Of a DNA stretch of 26,516 nucleotides, positions 18,055-26,516 are shown piece by piece. The position numbers and the translations under genes are program-made. Numbering within the stretch: the first letter of the stretch is position 1; every line of letters begins with the position of its first letter. The stretch covers positions 43,271-69,786 of the forward strand of contig CAUDNR010004081.1 in assembly GCA_958430865.1 (NCBI GenBank), read 5' to 3'. Source of the stretch: Entrophospora sp. SA101 (lineage: Eukaryota; Glomeromycota; Glomeromycetes; Entrophosporales; Entrophosporaceae). The notes below the pieces were generated by a model that was not told where the DNA came from, did no database searches, and saw only the letters and a list, made by a program, of their open reading frames with translations.

Positions 18055-18879
18055 ACTTGGTGAGTGGTTGAAAAGATAAAAAACATTGTAAGTTTTCATA
18101 TGGGTATAACTTTTATGTGGATTGTTGTTTATTAAAGTTTAGCAAAAATGGCCAAAAACCCAAAATCATATTAAATTTTGATATTTATCTTCCTGTGAGT
18201 CGTTAAACAATTTATCTTTTGATTAGACTGCTTGAGAAACAGGTGTCAATGCCGTAAATAATATTTTGTTTTTGTAAATGCATCGAATCTTAAACGTTAC
18301 ATTTTCTTTATTACATCATTTTTTTCATTACACGTGAATCAATCAATCATTTATATTTAACCGCTTCCTTTCATTGTTTTCATTGATCGTGTATTATGTA
18401 CATCCGTCAAGAAAGGCGAACTATATATCTATTTCTCGAATAGGTTTGGCCTTTTAATCTTTATTAATGACATCGGGTTCGTGTGACGACTCTTTAAACA
18501 AAAAAAAAATTTTTTTGCTCAACGAATAACAACAATGTAGGATATGCTTCAACCCTCGCATTTGAACGTGTAAAGCCAAATCGTAAAACGCCATTTCGGC
18601 ACTACGTGTCTCAAATTCGAATGCAACGCAAAAAGCAAAACCGACGCACCGATTTTTTGCAAGTTTTTGGTCCACGAGTGGGGTAGCGAGTTTATTTATA
18701 TGTTTCGCAGTAATTTAGACTACTCGATCAAAGCACCGTTCAAAGAATATCGTCGCTACTTTGTGTTCACGAAACTCAATGTCACCTCCCGGTTTAAAAA
18801 GCTTGTTTTTGAACTGAATAGCGTGTAACAAACAAATTTTTCGTACAATATTTTTCATAGTTTATTTGATTGCCTTCAA
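18055..18879. other. Gene-free stretch, partly less AT-biased
   Basis: No gene is supported. The 18540-18800 part has higher GC and includes a block (about 18595-18645: TTCGGCACTACGTGTCTC... AATGCAACGCAAAAAGCAAA) that is a diverged copy of 2523-2580. Its open frames are not convincing and it may be an old repeat. Confidence 0.5.
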
Positions 18880-19215
18880 GTTTTTCTCTGACAGGATTAA
18901 TTGATAAGGATGTAAATTGAAAAGTGAAACTTGCATTATTTAAAGAACAAATTCATTGTCACCAAACTCTAGTGATTGATTTATCGTGATTCAAGAATAA
19001 AAGAATTTCAGCATTCTTTGAATATTTACAAAATATGTACCGTTCTAAGTAACAACCTATGTTGCTTCAAACTCGGACATTAAAGGCAGATCAAGCACAT
19101 TATTAATATTATTGTGTATTACTATTACGCGTAGTTAACTTCAAAAATCAACATTCGAAAAAACATCGATTTAACATAACTAGTGTATGTAAAGACAATT
19201 TGATTTTATGAGATG
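18880..19215 (-). repeat. Dispersed repeat B, copy 2 (inverted)
   Basis: Read on the minus strand this follows 12350-12745: AAGTTTTTCT-TGACAGGATTAATTGAT, GCATTATTTAAAGAACAA, CCAAACTCTAG, ATTATTGTGTATTA-TATTAC and CATTCGAAAAAACATC all match. It also shares TCTTGAATCACGAT-AATCAATCACTA-AGTTTG with copy 3 (about 21420-21450), a part poorly kept in copy 1. Confidence 0.75.
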
Positions 19216-19390
19216 TAATAATAAAAGAATAATTTTAATTTATAAAAAAGAAGAGGAGGCATTTTTATTTTGAAAAAAAAAAAATATATACGAAAAAAAT
19301 AACTAGTTTAATTAAGTAAAACTTCTCCCTTGATAATTATCCTTCTTACATCATTGTAATATGCATACAATGATATAATCCCCGGGACAC

Positions 19391-19630
19391 ACACTTTTAC
19401 ATAATTTGGGACTTTTGATAAACTTATTTTATCATTATCATTATTGTTTGCCTGTATCAAGCGTTTTTACTTACGTCAAGTGTTTTTACTTACGTCAAGT
19501 GGTTTTACTTATGTCAAAGGCTTTTTACTTTAGTCAAATCGTCAAAATAGCCCTGGTGAGAAACTATCTTTAGTCAATATTTTAGTTACGTCAATGACTA
19601 AAGTCAAAAGTTTCGACATACATCATTAAT
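19391..19630 (+). repeat. Dispersed repeat A, copy 2
   Basis: This is the fuller partner of 1-229. The 19-bp subunit is clearest here: GTTTTTACTTACGTCAAGT occurs twice in tandem at about 19462-19500, then diverges to GGTTTTACTTATGTCAAAG and GCTTTTTACTTTAGTCAAAT. Each early unit carries TTACGTCA, an ATF/CREB-like word; whether that matters is unknown. No coding potential. Confidence 0.8.
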
Positions 19631-21179
19631 TGTGCCAGATAACTGTAAATAAATAAAGACGGACTTTTACAAAGCTCAAGGGCTTCTATAAAGTTCCTTT
19701 TGTTCACTTGTGATCGATTTATTACCCGCTTTGGTTTGCTTCCAAGAACGCTCAAGTATCTTGTTTAATAACATCAGTATTTCTGATTAATCTTTGGACG
19801 ATATTTCATTAACACACACTAGTTAACAAACGCTAGTACAAACTTGCTCGCTTGCTCATTAAACATGGCTTTTACCAGAGCTCCACAATCGTTACGGCAC
19901 TAACTACACTTGTTGCTTTTATCAAAGCGCTTTAAACAAAGAAAAATAAAGACAATGTTTTTATTTTTATTTTTATTTTTTAAAGTTTATTAACGATTAA
20001 TTATACTATGCATAGACCAGAAGTTATGCTTTTTCAAACAAAGATCACGAGTTATCCTTAACGAAATTTTCGTTGACGTTATAAAAACTTTATAATTATT
20101 TACATAAAAAGCTTTTGCGTAAAATTTTTACACTAATCGATGATTTTATCTACCCGATAATGTATCAAGTTATAAATGAACTGAATTTGCATTCAGCAAA
20201 AGAAAAACTTGACTCCATGGGAACAACTGATGAAACAAAGGAGAGATTGTGATGCACAAGAAAAATATAAAAAAAAGACCTTGGAATATATATTTATAAG
20301 TTTTTTTTTTATATTTTATTAGCTTTTAAAGCAATTTTACTTGTGTCATTTTTGATTTAATGGCGACGAATTTGACGTAATAGTTTTACAACTTTGGTAA
20401 CATTTCGTCACAACAACACTAGGTACCACTAGGTGTGCTCACAGATTAGTCTAGGTGGAAGAAAGAGGGAACCAAAGTAAACTCGTAAACTAGTTAATTG
20501 ACAAGAATAGGATTGTTTGAAATTAACTGACAAGATTAGCCCAAAAGTTAAGCCGTGATTGCTAATTAACCAAAACGACATCTCGCAATATTACCACTTA
20601 ACAACAATCAAAAAACTGTAAAAAGTTTTTATAATTTCAAAAACATTATTATAATTTAGCTTTGGGAAACGAAATAAGGATAAACATATCAGCCGATTTG
20701 GCCTTTTTTCAAACCTTATATCTTATTATGTCTTGACTAGTGTTGGTTTCCAAAACTAGAGATTTTTGCAACTGTGCAAAAGTCGAAACTAGTTTTGATT
20801 TTTGATTTTTGACTTTTGATTTAGTTTTGTCATATAACTTTTAATTTTAGTTTTGACTTTCGTCTCTTCAAAATAGTTTTGGCGACCAACACTAGTCTTG
20901 GCGTTAAACACAAAGTATTTTTAATGTGTAAACTGGTTAGTAGAATGATAATTAACCCTAAAAAATTTATTTTTTCTGCTAAAAACTATTTTACTATTCA
21001 ACAGCCCGTCAAACCAATGACCCCGCCTCAAAACCAATGCGTTTTTGCTAGTATAAAGTATTCATAACGTACTGAATTTTGGGGTTCAAACAAAATCAGC
21101 GCATATAATAATAAATTCATAGTAAATATTAAATTCGTCATTCATCAATTCTTTCTTTTACTATTGCTACTAGAATTTA
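19631..21179. other. Repeat-derived gene-free stretch
   Basis: No gene is supported. 19640-19710 (AACTGTAAATAAATA... GGGCTTCTATAAAGTTCCTT) recurs at 22870-22932. 20280-20420 and 20505-20575 are pieces of repeat C in opposite orientations. Around 20745-20890 there is a degenerate run of TTTTGA-TTTTTGACTTTTGATT phrases, flanked by ACTAGTGTTGG at 20738 and its reverse complement CCAACACTAGT at 20886. Confidence 0.6.
20280..20580. repeat. Dispersed repeat C, copy 2 (rearranged)
   Basis: 20325-20415 matches 14920-15015 in direct orientation. 20505-20575 matches 14795-14870 in inverted orientation. The arms could mark the ends of a composite element, or two insertions of the same family. Confidence 0.6.
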
Positions 21180-21450
21180 ATTTTTATTACGCGTAGTTAA
21201 CTTCATTGTCAATTAGTATCAATATTAATGTGTTTGAGCTGTCTTTAGTGCCCGAGTTTGAAACACACACAGGCTGATCAATATTAGTACGCAGAACAAT
21301 TGTTGCGTAGTACATGAGACAGGTTTAGGTGCAGGTGTTTGTAAGTTTAATTTTGAAGTTTTAAAAGTGATAAAAATACTAAACAAAGAAAAAGAAGAAT
21401 GCTAAAACTTCTTTATTGTTTGAATCACGATGAATCAATCACTAAAGTTT
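21180..21450 (+). repeat. Dispersed repeat B, copy 3
   Basis: GAGCTGTCTTTAGTGCCCGA, GGCTGATCAATATTAGTACGCAGAACAA and TTGTAAGTTTAATTTTGAAG match repeat B copy 1, and TTGAATCACGATGAATCAATCACTA matches the inverted copy 2. The opening ATTACGCGTAGTTAACTTC has the opposite sense to the rest, which suggests inverted-repeat ends. It lies upstream of the decayed kinase duplicate, as copy 1 does for its parent. Confidence 0.65.
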
Positions 21451-21670
21451 GATGATGGATATTAAAGCTGCAATGCTTATTCAAAATTTATATTAATAAT
21501 TTATTAGCGTAAAAAAGTCGCACACTACCATGATGACAGTAGTATATAGTAGTAGTAGTAGATAATTATTTGTCAATTAATAATTAATCTCATTGAATTA
21601 TTTATTTGGTTCTCAAAGAAAAAAAGAAATACAGTAACTGTCATTAGCAAGTTAAATTTATTTTTATATA

Positions 21671-22524
21671 ATGTCACATAATAAATTATTATCATTAGAA
21701 AGAAGGAAATCCATATATAAACTTATAATGAAATGCATGATAAGGCAATAGTTATTTCTGAAAGTAGAAAGATTATTTTTTTTCATTAGTCAAAAAAAAC
21801 CAGGAGCTTTCTGAAATGGAAAGGAATATTGTAAAGAAGAGTTTATTTATAATTTTGAATTAAATAATGCAAAAGATGCAATGAGTGTAAATTAACAAGA
21901 TACTCTGATAGATTCTGTGAAGGTTGTGTTAGTTTACAATTACAGAGACTTTTCACTAATTGGACATCTGGAAATAACATAATTGATGATTTTATTCAAC
22001 AATGTCAATTAGAATCATCTTTGCCAGGATATATTTTAGAGTGGATACCTTTTGAGCAATTTGAAGAAGTAACAAAGTTGAAAAATCATCAAATAAAGTC
22101 TATGGAATTGTATCATATGTTGCACCCGAACTACTTAGAGGCAAAAAGAATCAGATATTTATAGTGTTGGGATGTTAATGTGGGAAATATTTGAAGGACA
22201 CCCGCCATTTGATGATAGGGCTTACAACCATCATTTTAATTCTTGATATATGTAAAGAAGGTTTACGACCACCAATATTACCAGGAATGCCTTATGGCTA
22301 TGTGCAAATGATGGAGAAGCGTTAGGATGCGGATCCATCAAAAAGACCAACTATTGTAGTCTTTCAAGATTTGCTGAAAAAAAGTTCAAATATAAAATCA
22401 TGATAACAACAGTAGCAGTGGTGGTAGTGATTCGCACATCATAAAAGTAGAATATTAGATGAAAGAGGTTGCTAAATCAAAAAGCTTAAAAAGTTATGCA
22501 AGTAAGGATAGTTCGTTTTCTCTA
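21671..22524 (+). pseudogene. Decayed duplicate of the zinc-ribbon kinase
   Basis: This is a direct duplicate of the gene at 12888-14515, including its TATATAATGTCACATAATAAATTATTATC start and its 3' flank. It keeps the zinc-ribbon region (TACTCTGATAGATTCTGTGA), WTSGN and the EWIPFEQFEE segment. It then jumps from AAGTTGA (about 22082) directly to the loop before APEL. Relative to the parent, about 550 bp (13338-13887) are gone: the Gly-loop, lysine, intron, catalytic loop and DLG. Both deletion edges carry TGA, so one microhomology-mediated event suffices. Further damage includes early indels after MSHNKLLSLERRKS, a frameshift near 22235 and TAG in place of the tryptophan codon of RCWD at 22324. 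At the site where the parent is frameshifted, this copy keeps the ancestral-looking GAGTTTATTTAT. Not functional. Confidence 0.9.
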
Positions 22525-23330
22525 AAATATTAAGCAAAGATAAATAAAGATTTCATTATTATCCACTAAAAGATGATGAATGACCATATTATAAGTTTAT
22601 TCGTTATAATTATTTTAATTTATCTTTTTATTCTATTTTTATTTCATTTCTTAAAGCTAAATTATGGAGTAATAAATTTTTACAGTTTTCTGATTCTTGT
22701 AAAATGGCGATGTTGCAAGGTTGCTTTTTGATAATGGATTAACTTTTGGGCCGCTCTTGTCAATTGATTGCAAACAGCTCCCGATAATAATAACTCGGTA
22801 TTTTCTTTCAATTAATCAACTTACAAATTTACTTTAGTTCTCGGTTACTGCCTCTTTCTTGTACCTAGAAAGCTTGGATTAACTGTAAATAAATAGAACA
22901 AAGTTTAAAGGCTTCTATAAAGTTCCTTTTATTCGGTTGTCTTCCCTTTTTTTTTTTTTTTAGAAATTCTTATATGCGTGCATCTAATTATTACCTTGGC
23001 TACGACAATATCAATTGCATTCAAAGCTCACATACACACACACACACACACTCTCTCAATTCAACTCTTCAAATTTAAAATACGTATATTTTCAATAAAT
23101 TCATAAATTTCAAAAAAAAAAATTTTTTTTTATCAATCGTGTTTTATTCAATTCAAACAATTCAAATTTACATCAATTCTCATTACAACCTGATCACCTC
23201 CAACCCAGCTCAAATTAATGTTAATATACACAGCATACCTTGAATTGACGGAGCTAATTAAAAATCTTGATTGAGTCCAATAATAAAATTCTTTAATATA
23301 ATGGATTTCTTGGTATAACAGATTTTTGAC
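22525..23330. other. Flank of the kinase duplicate, then simple repeats
   Basis: 22540-22830 follows the 3' flank of the parent kinase gene (14525-14870), so the duplication extends past the gene. 22870-22932 repeats 19640-19710. A CA-rich run lies at 23029-23057. No gene is supported. Confidence 0.6.
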
Positions 23331-24403
23331 AATTGATTGCTGCGTCTGAATTATTGAGTTTACATGCGTAAAAATACTTTTCCCGCCACGTAACAATTCA
23401 TTATTGTTAAAGGAATTAACCAAGCCTTTTTTTTCTAGAATGTAAATATTCTTTCCTGCTACTAAAAAAGGCATCAAATACTTTAAACAATTGATTGCTG
23501 CGTTTGACTCATGAAAATATTTTCTCCGCCATTAAATTTGATTTGGAACATAAAGAAGAATTCTTTCCTGCTACTAAAAAAAGGCACAATACATATGTAA
23601 AACTCGATAGGTCGATCATTTATTTTTATATTATCAAGCAGTACTTTAAAAACAATTGATTGCTGCGTCTGATTTATGTATGTAAGATACTTTCCCTGCC
23701 ACGTAACAATTTGGAATTAATTAATTATTGTTTAAAAAAATGTAAAGATTTTTTCCTACTGAAAAGGCACAGTAAGTCGGCCATTTATTTATATTATCAT
23801 ATAGTACTTTAAACAATTGATTGCTGCGTCTAACTTATTTGAGTTTACATGCGTAAAATACTTTTCCTGCCACGTAACAATTCATTATTTGTAACCAAGT
23901 TTTTTTTTTTTTTTTGATTGAGAATGTAAAGGTTTCTTTCCGCTACAATTGATTGCTGCGTCTAACTAATTGAGTTTACACGTGTAATTTGAAAATATTT
24001 TCTCCGCCATTGAATTTGTAATTAACTCATTTGGGAACATAAAGAAGATTCTTTCCCGTTACTAAAAAAAGGCACAATACATATGTAAAACTCGATCATT
24101 TATTTATATTATCAAAGCAAGCACTTTAAAGAATTGATTGCTGCGTAAAAATACTTTACCTGCCACGTAACAATTCATTATTGTTAAAGGAATCAACCAA
24201 GGGGGTTTTTTTTTGAAAATGTAAATATTCTTTCCTGCTACTAAAAAAAGGCATAATAAGTCGGTCGGTTATTTATATTATATATAAGGTACTTTAAACA
24301 ATTGATTGCTGCGTCTGACTTATTGTGCCACTAAATTTGGAAATTCGATTAGTCGATCATTTATTCAAGTATTTTAAGTATTTTAAACAATTGATTGCTG
24401 CGT
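23331..24403. repeat. Tandem satellite, about 160-bp monomers in trimeric units
   Basis: The anchor CAATTGATTGCTGCGT (first base G at one site) starts at 23331, 23488, 23653, 23814, 23946, 24131, 24299 and 24388. The spacings are 157, 165, 161, 132, 185, 168 and 89. Monomers are of distinct types. Numbers 1 and 4 carry GAGTTTACATGCGTAAA and GCCACGTAACAATTCATTATT. Numbers 2 and 5 carry AAAATATTTTCTCCGCCATT, GGAACATAAAGAAG and ACAATACATATGTAAAACTC. Numbers 3 and 6 end in TAAGTCGG... TTATTTATATTAT. The order 1-2-3, 1-2-3 gives a higher-order period of 483-485 bp between equivalent monomers. Not a CRISPR array: monomers are too long and diverged. Degenerate pieces (CTTTCC-TG, AACCATGCCTTTT) trail to about 24700. 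Confidence 0.9.
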
Positions 24404-25979
24404 CTGAATTATAGAGTAACAATTTGGAAATAATTCATTATTGTTAAAGGAATCAACCAAGCTTGTTGAAAATGTAAAAGAGAATAATTTTGATTAAACA
24501 ACCCATGCCTTTTTGAAAATGTAAAAAAAAAAAAAATACTTTCCCATCAATTAAAATGTTATTATTAAACAAACCATGCTTTTCCAAAAATATAAAAAAG
24601 AACTTTTTGTCACTAAAAAAAAAAAAAAAACAATTTTGGGGGATTGACTCATTATTGCCAAGAAATCAACCATGCCTTTTCCGAAAATATTTTTCCATGC
24701 TAAAAAATCCATTTTTATTTATTTGTTTGTTTATGTTTAATAATAATAGTGATTAATAATATTAGTAAAAAAATAAATTCGTTTTCATTAGAATCATATC
24801 TGAGTGGAATATCTTTAGATAAATGATATCGGATTTTCCAACCAATTTCTAAAAATAAAATTATGAAACATGGCCAATAAATTTAATTAATTATTTAATC
24901 AATGGTTCTATTAATAAAATCTGATAAAATATTTAACCATTCACTAAATATATTCCGCTGTCTTAATCACCAATAAATATTTGAGTATTTGAAACATTGT
25001 TTTAATGCTCAAAGGTATCACGAATCTTGCATGCTCACTCGCATTGGAATATTATGTCTAAAAACGGAAAGTGTTTACCATATTCAGAGTTATCTATCAC
25101 ATGCACATACGCATATCATCAAAAATCGTGTCACGCAATCGTTATTATGATTCTGGAAGTATAGTGTATCATGAGATGTTTTTAAATATATACAAAAATC
25201 GTTTCCTGGGCATCCTTTTAAAGAACATGAGCCACACAAAAATAATTTTAGAAACTTCTAGTCAAAAAAAAAATATATATTTGTTTATTATTTAAATATG
25301 TAATTGATATTAAAATAGCTAACGTGTAATAATAATCGCTTTTGAATTTCGGAAAAAATCACAAATTCCGTATTAGTGTTAGTGTGTAATGTTAGTAATG
25401 GTCTCACAACTAATGACCAAAAAGAATTTTGATGATTGATATCATTGACACTAATCAAAATTATATATTAAAGGTTTTCTCCAAGAGAAAAAATTTTTAA
25501 TATTCAAAAAAGCGAAAGATTAAATTTTTTTGGTATTGAATTTCTGAAAGTGTAAAAGAAGACAATATAAAAAAAGATGTATTTTGTAAATTTATTGGGT
25601 CAATAAATTTATGACAAACCTATGACCAAATCCTATGACCATATACTTACATGATCATAGTAATAGGTCAATAAAAAAATATGACCTGATATCTATGTTT
25701 ATGTTTATTATTATGTATATCTTTAAGGCGGAAATCATGTTTCCGTATCACGCGAATACTAAAGAAAATTTATAGGAATGCTTGCTCAATAATATGCAAT
25801 TGACAAGTGATGATAACAACAATCATTTGGATCAATGGGTTTCATTAAAGAAAAGTTCTATTGTACAAATACAATCAACAGCATTGTTGCATTTAAACTT
25901 ATCAACTTTTGTCATTGAATTAACCATCCCTCGGTAACGAGCTATTTTGAAATAGGGCCTCAATCAATCATATCAGAGG
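24404..25979. other. Degenerate satellite edge and AT-rich stretch
   Basis: To about 24700 fragments of the satellite persist (AATCAACCAAGC, ATGCCTTTTTGAAAATGTAAA, repeated about every 90 bp). After that no gene is supported. At 25608-25698 four or more TATGACC/GGTCATA half sites cluster in both orientations, recalling the TAGGTCAC words around 3017-3081. A weak open frame at about 25071-25295 does not look coding. Confidence 0.5.
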
Positions 25980-26216
25980 CTACACCCTTAAAACGGCCAA
26001 AGTTCTCCGAATATTTTTATTTTTAAGATGATCTTTCCATTTAAGGCAATAAAAAGTGTCCGTACAGACCCATAATAAGTTATGTCGATAGTCTATTACT
26101 GACTGGTAAGCAGTATCTGCTTCCACTTTACGGTGTTGAGCACTTTCAAGAAAAATAAGAATAGGTTTCCTATTTAATCTTGGACTTATCACACTAGTTT
26201 TAAGCCATCCAAGCAA
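25980..26216 (-). CDS. Possible orphan coding fragment, unrecognised
   Basis: A 78-codon minus-strand frame ends in TAG at 25980-25982 and has no convincing ATG. The translation (LGWLKTSVISPRLNRKPILI, SAQHRKVEADTAYQSVIDY, NLLWVCTDTFYCLKWKDHL) has mixed composition, unlike the K/N/I-rich noise of nearby frames. I do not recognise a family. It could be one exon of a larger gene, a transposon fragment, or chance. Confidence 0.25.
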   Translation of the reverse strand: MLGWLKTSVISPRLNRKPILIFLESAQHRKVEADTAYQSVIDYRHNLLWVCTDTFYCLKWKDHLKNKNIRRTLAVLRV

Positions 26217-26439
26217 CCGGTGTTACGTATATCCTTTGCTCGGTTGCAAGGTTTAATTAACATGACATCAACTATACAAGTGAGCGGTTATTTTCTTTGG
26301 GTTAGACATATCATTCGATCTGAAACCGCCAGAGCTTGCTTATGTTTAAAAAAAATTTGATCACGATTTAGCTGAATTTAATTTAGATCAAATTAAAAAA
26401 ATTATTTATTCATTTTTTCTGTTTTCTCTACATTTCTAT

Positions 26440-26516
26440 TTCTTGATATATGTAAAGAAGGTTTACGACCACCAATATTACCAGGAATGCCTTATGGCTA
26501 TGTGCAAATGATGGAG
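26440..26516 (+). pseudogene. 77-bp exact copy of part of the kinase duplicate
   Basis: All 77 bases are identical to 22240-22316 in the decayed kinase duplicate (C-lobe coding region, GGTTTACGACCACCAATATT and on) and run off the window edge. It differs from the intact parent gene at the same sites as the duplicate does, so it derives from the duplicate's lineage. Sequence before 26440 is unrelated. Another kinase copy may continue beyond the window. Confidence 0.9.

Noticed and set aside
18454..18675. Minus-strand 73-codon frame with cysteine and aromatic residues
   Set aside because: Part of it is a diverged repeat shared with 2523-2580, and the frame is not conserved between the copies.
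23331..24403. Regularly spaced repeat as a CRISPR array
   Set aside because: Monomers are about 160 bp, diverged throughout, with no short invariant repeat alternating with unique spacers, and the genome is eukaryotic.
24556..24756. Plus-strand frame rich in K, F and P
   Set aside because: It is driven by A/T homopolymers within degenerate satellite sequence.
1..26516. tRNA or rRNA genes
   Set aside because: Scanning by eye for T-loop-like GGTTCGAATCC, cloverleaf arms and conserved rRNA words gave nothing convincing on either strand; a covariance-model search would settle it.

Overview
The window looks like nuclear DNA of an arbuscular mycorrhizal fungus, most likely a Rhizophagus-type glomeromycete. 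It is very AT-rich, with short (about 76-115 bp) GT-AG introns. Its protein kinases have the hallmarks I associate from memory with the expanded kinase families of those fungi: a CPxCN..NT..WCQxC zinc-ribbon head, the phrase WTSGN, the catalytic loop DLHSGNIL, DLG in place of DFG, and Sel1-type repeats fused behind a kinase. The organism is inferred from this style, not from a database match.

Layout. 1-230 is one end of a dispersed repeat that recurs at 19391-19630. 945-2305 is a decayed gene of unrecognised family. 2306-5059 is gene-poor: a coding fossil (3228-3470), a 32-bp perfect palindrome and a short inverted-repeat element. 5060-6619 (-) encodes a disordered Pro/Asn/Gln-rich protein with a compact C-terminal domain. 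7702-10552 (-) is a five-exon gene for an 819-residue protein: an N-terminal helical bundle like that of MLKL/HeLo-type proteins, a kinase domain with degenerate catalytic motifs, and Sel1-like repeats interrupted by 20 serines. 11547-11940 (-) holds SH3BGRL/thioredoxin-fold coding fragments. 12888-14515 (+) is a zinc-ribbon protein kinase with one frameshift in its first exon. 17099-18054 (+) is a related kinase cut off after DLG. 21671-22524 (+) is a decayed duplicate of the 12888 kinase that has lost the N-lobe and catalytic loop, and 77 bp of that duplicate reappear without a mismatch at the very end of the window.

The second half (14516-26516) is mainly repeats: duplicated flanks of the kinase genes, MITE-like elements, and at 23331-24403 a tandem array of about 160-bp monomers arranged as a trimeric higher-order repeat of about 480 bp.

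How it fits together: this is a kinase-rich accessory region shaped by segmental duplication, partial deletion and repeat insertion. The three kinase loci are not an operon or a known pathway. The best candidate for unusual biology is the 7702-10552 gene, whose domain order resembles that of cell-death executor pseudokinases. The satellite with higher-order structure is the best candidate for unusual DNA structure.
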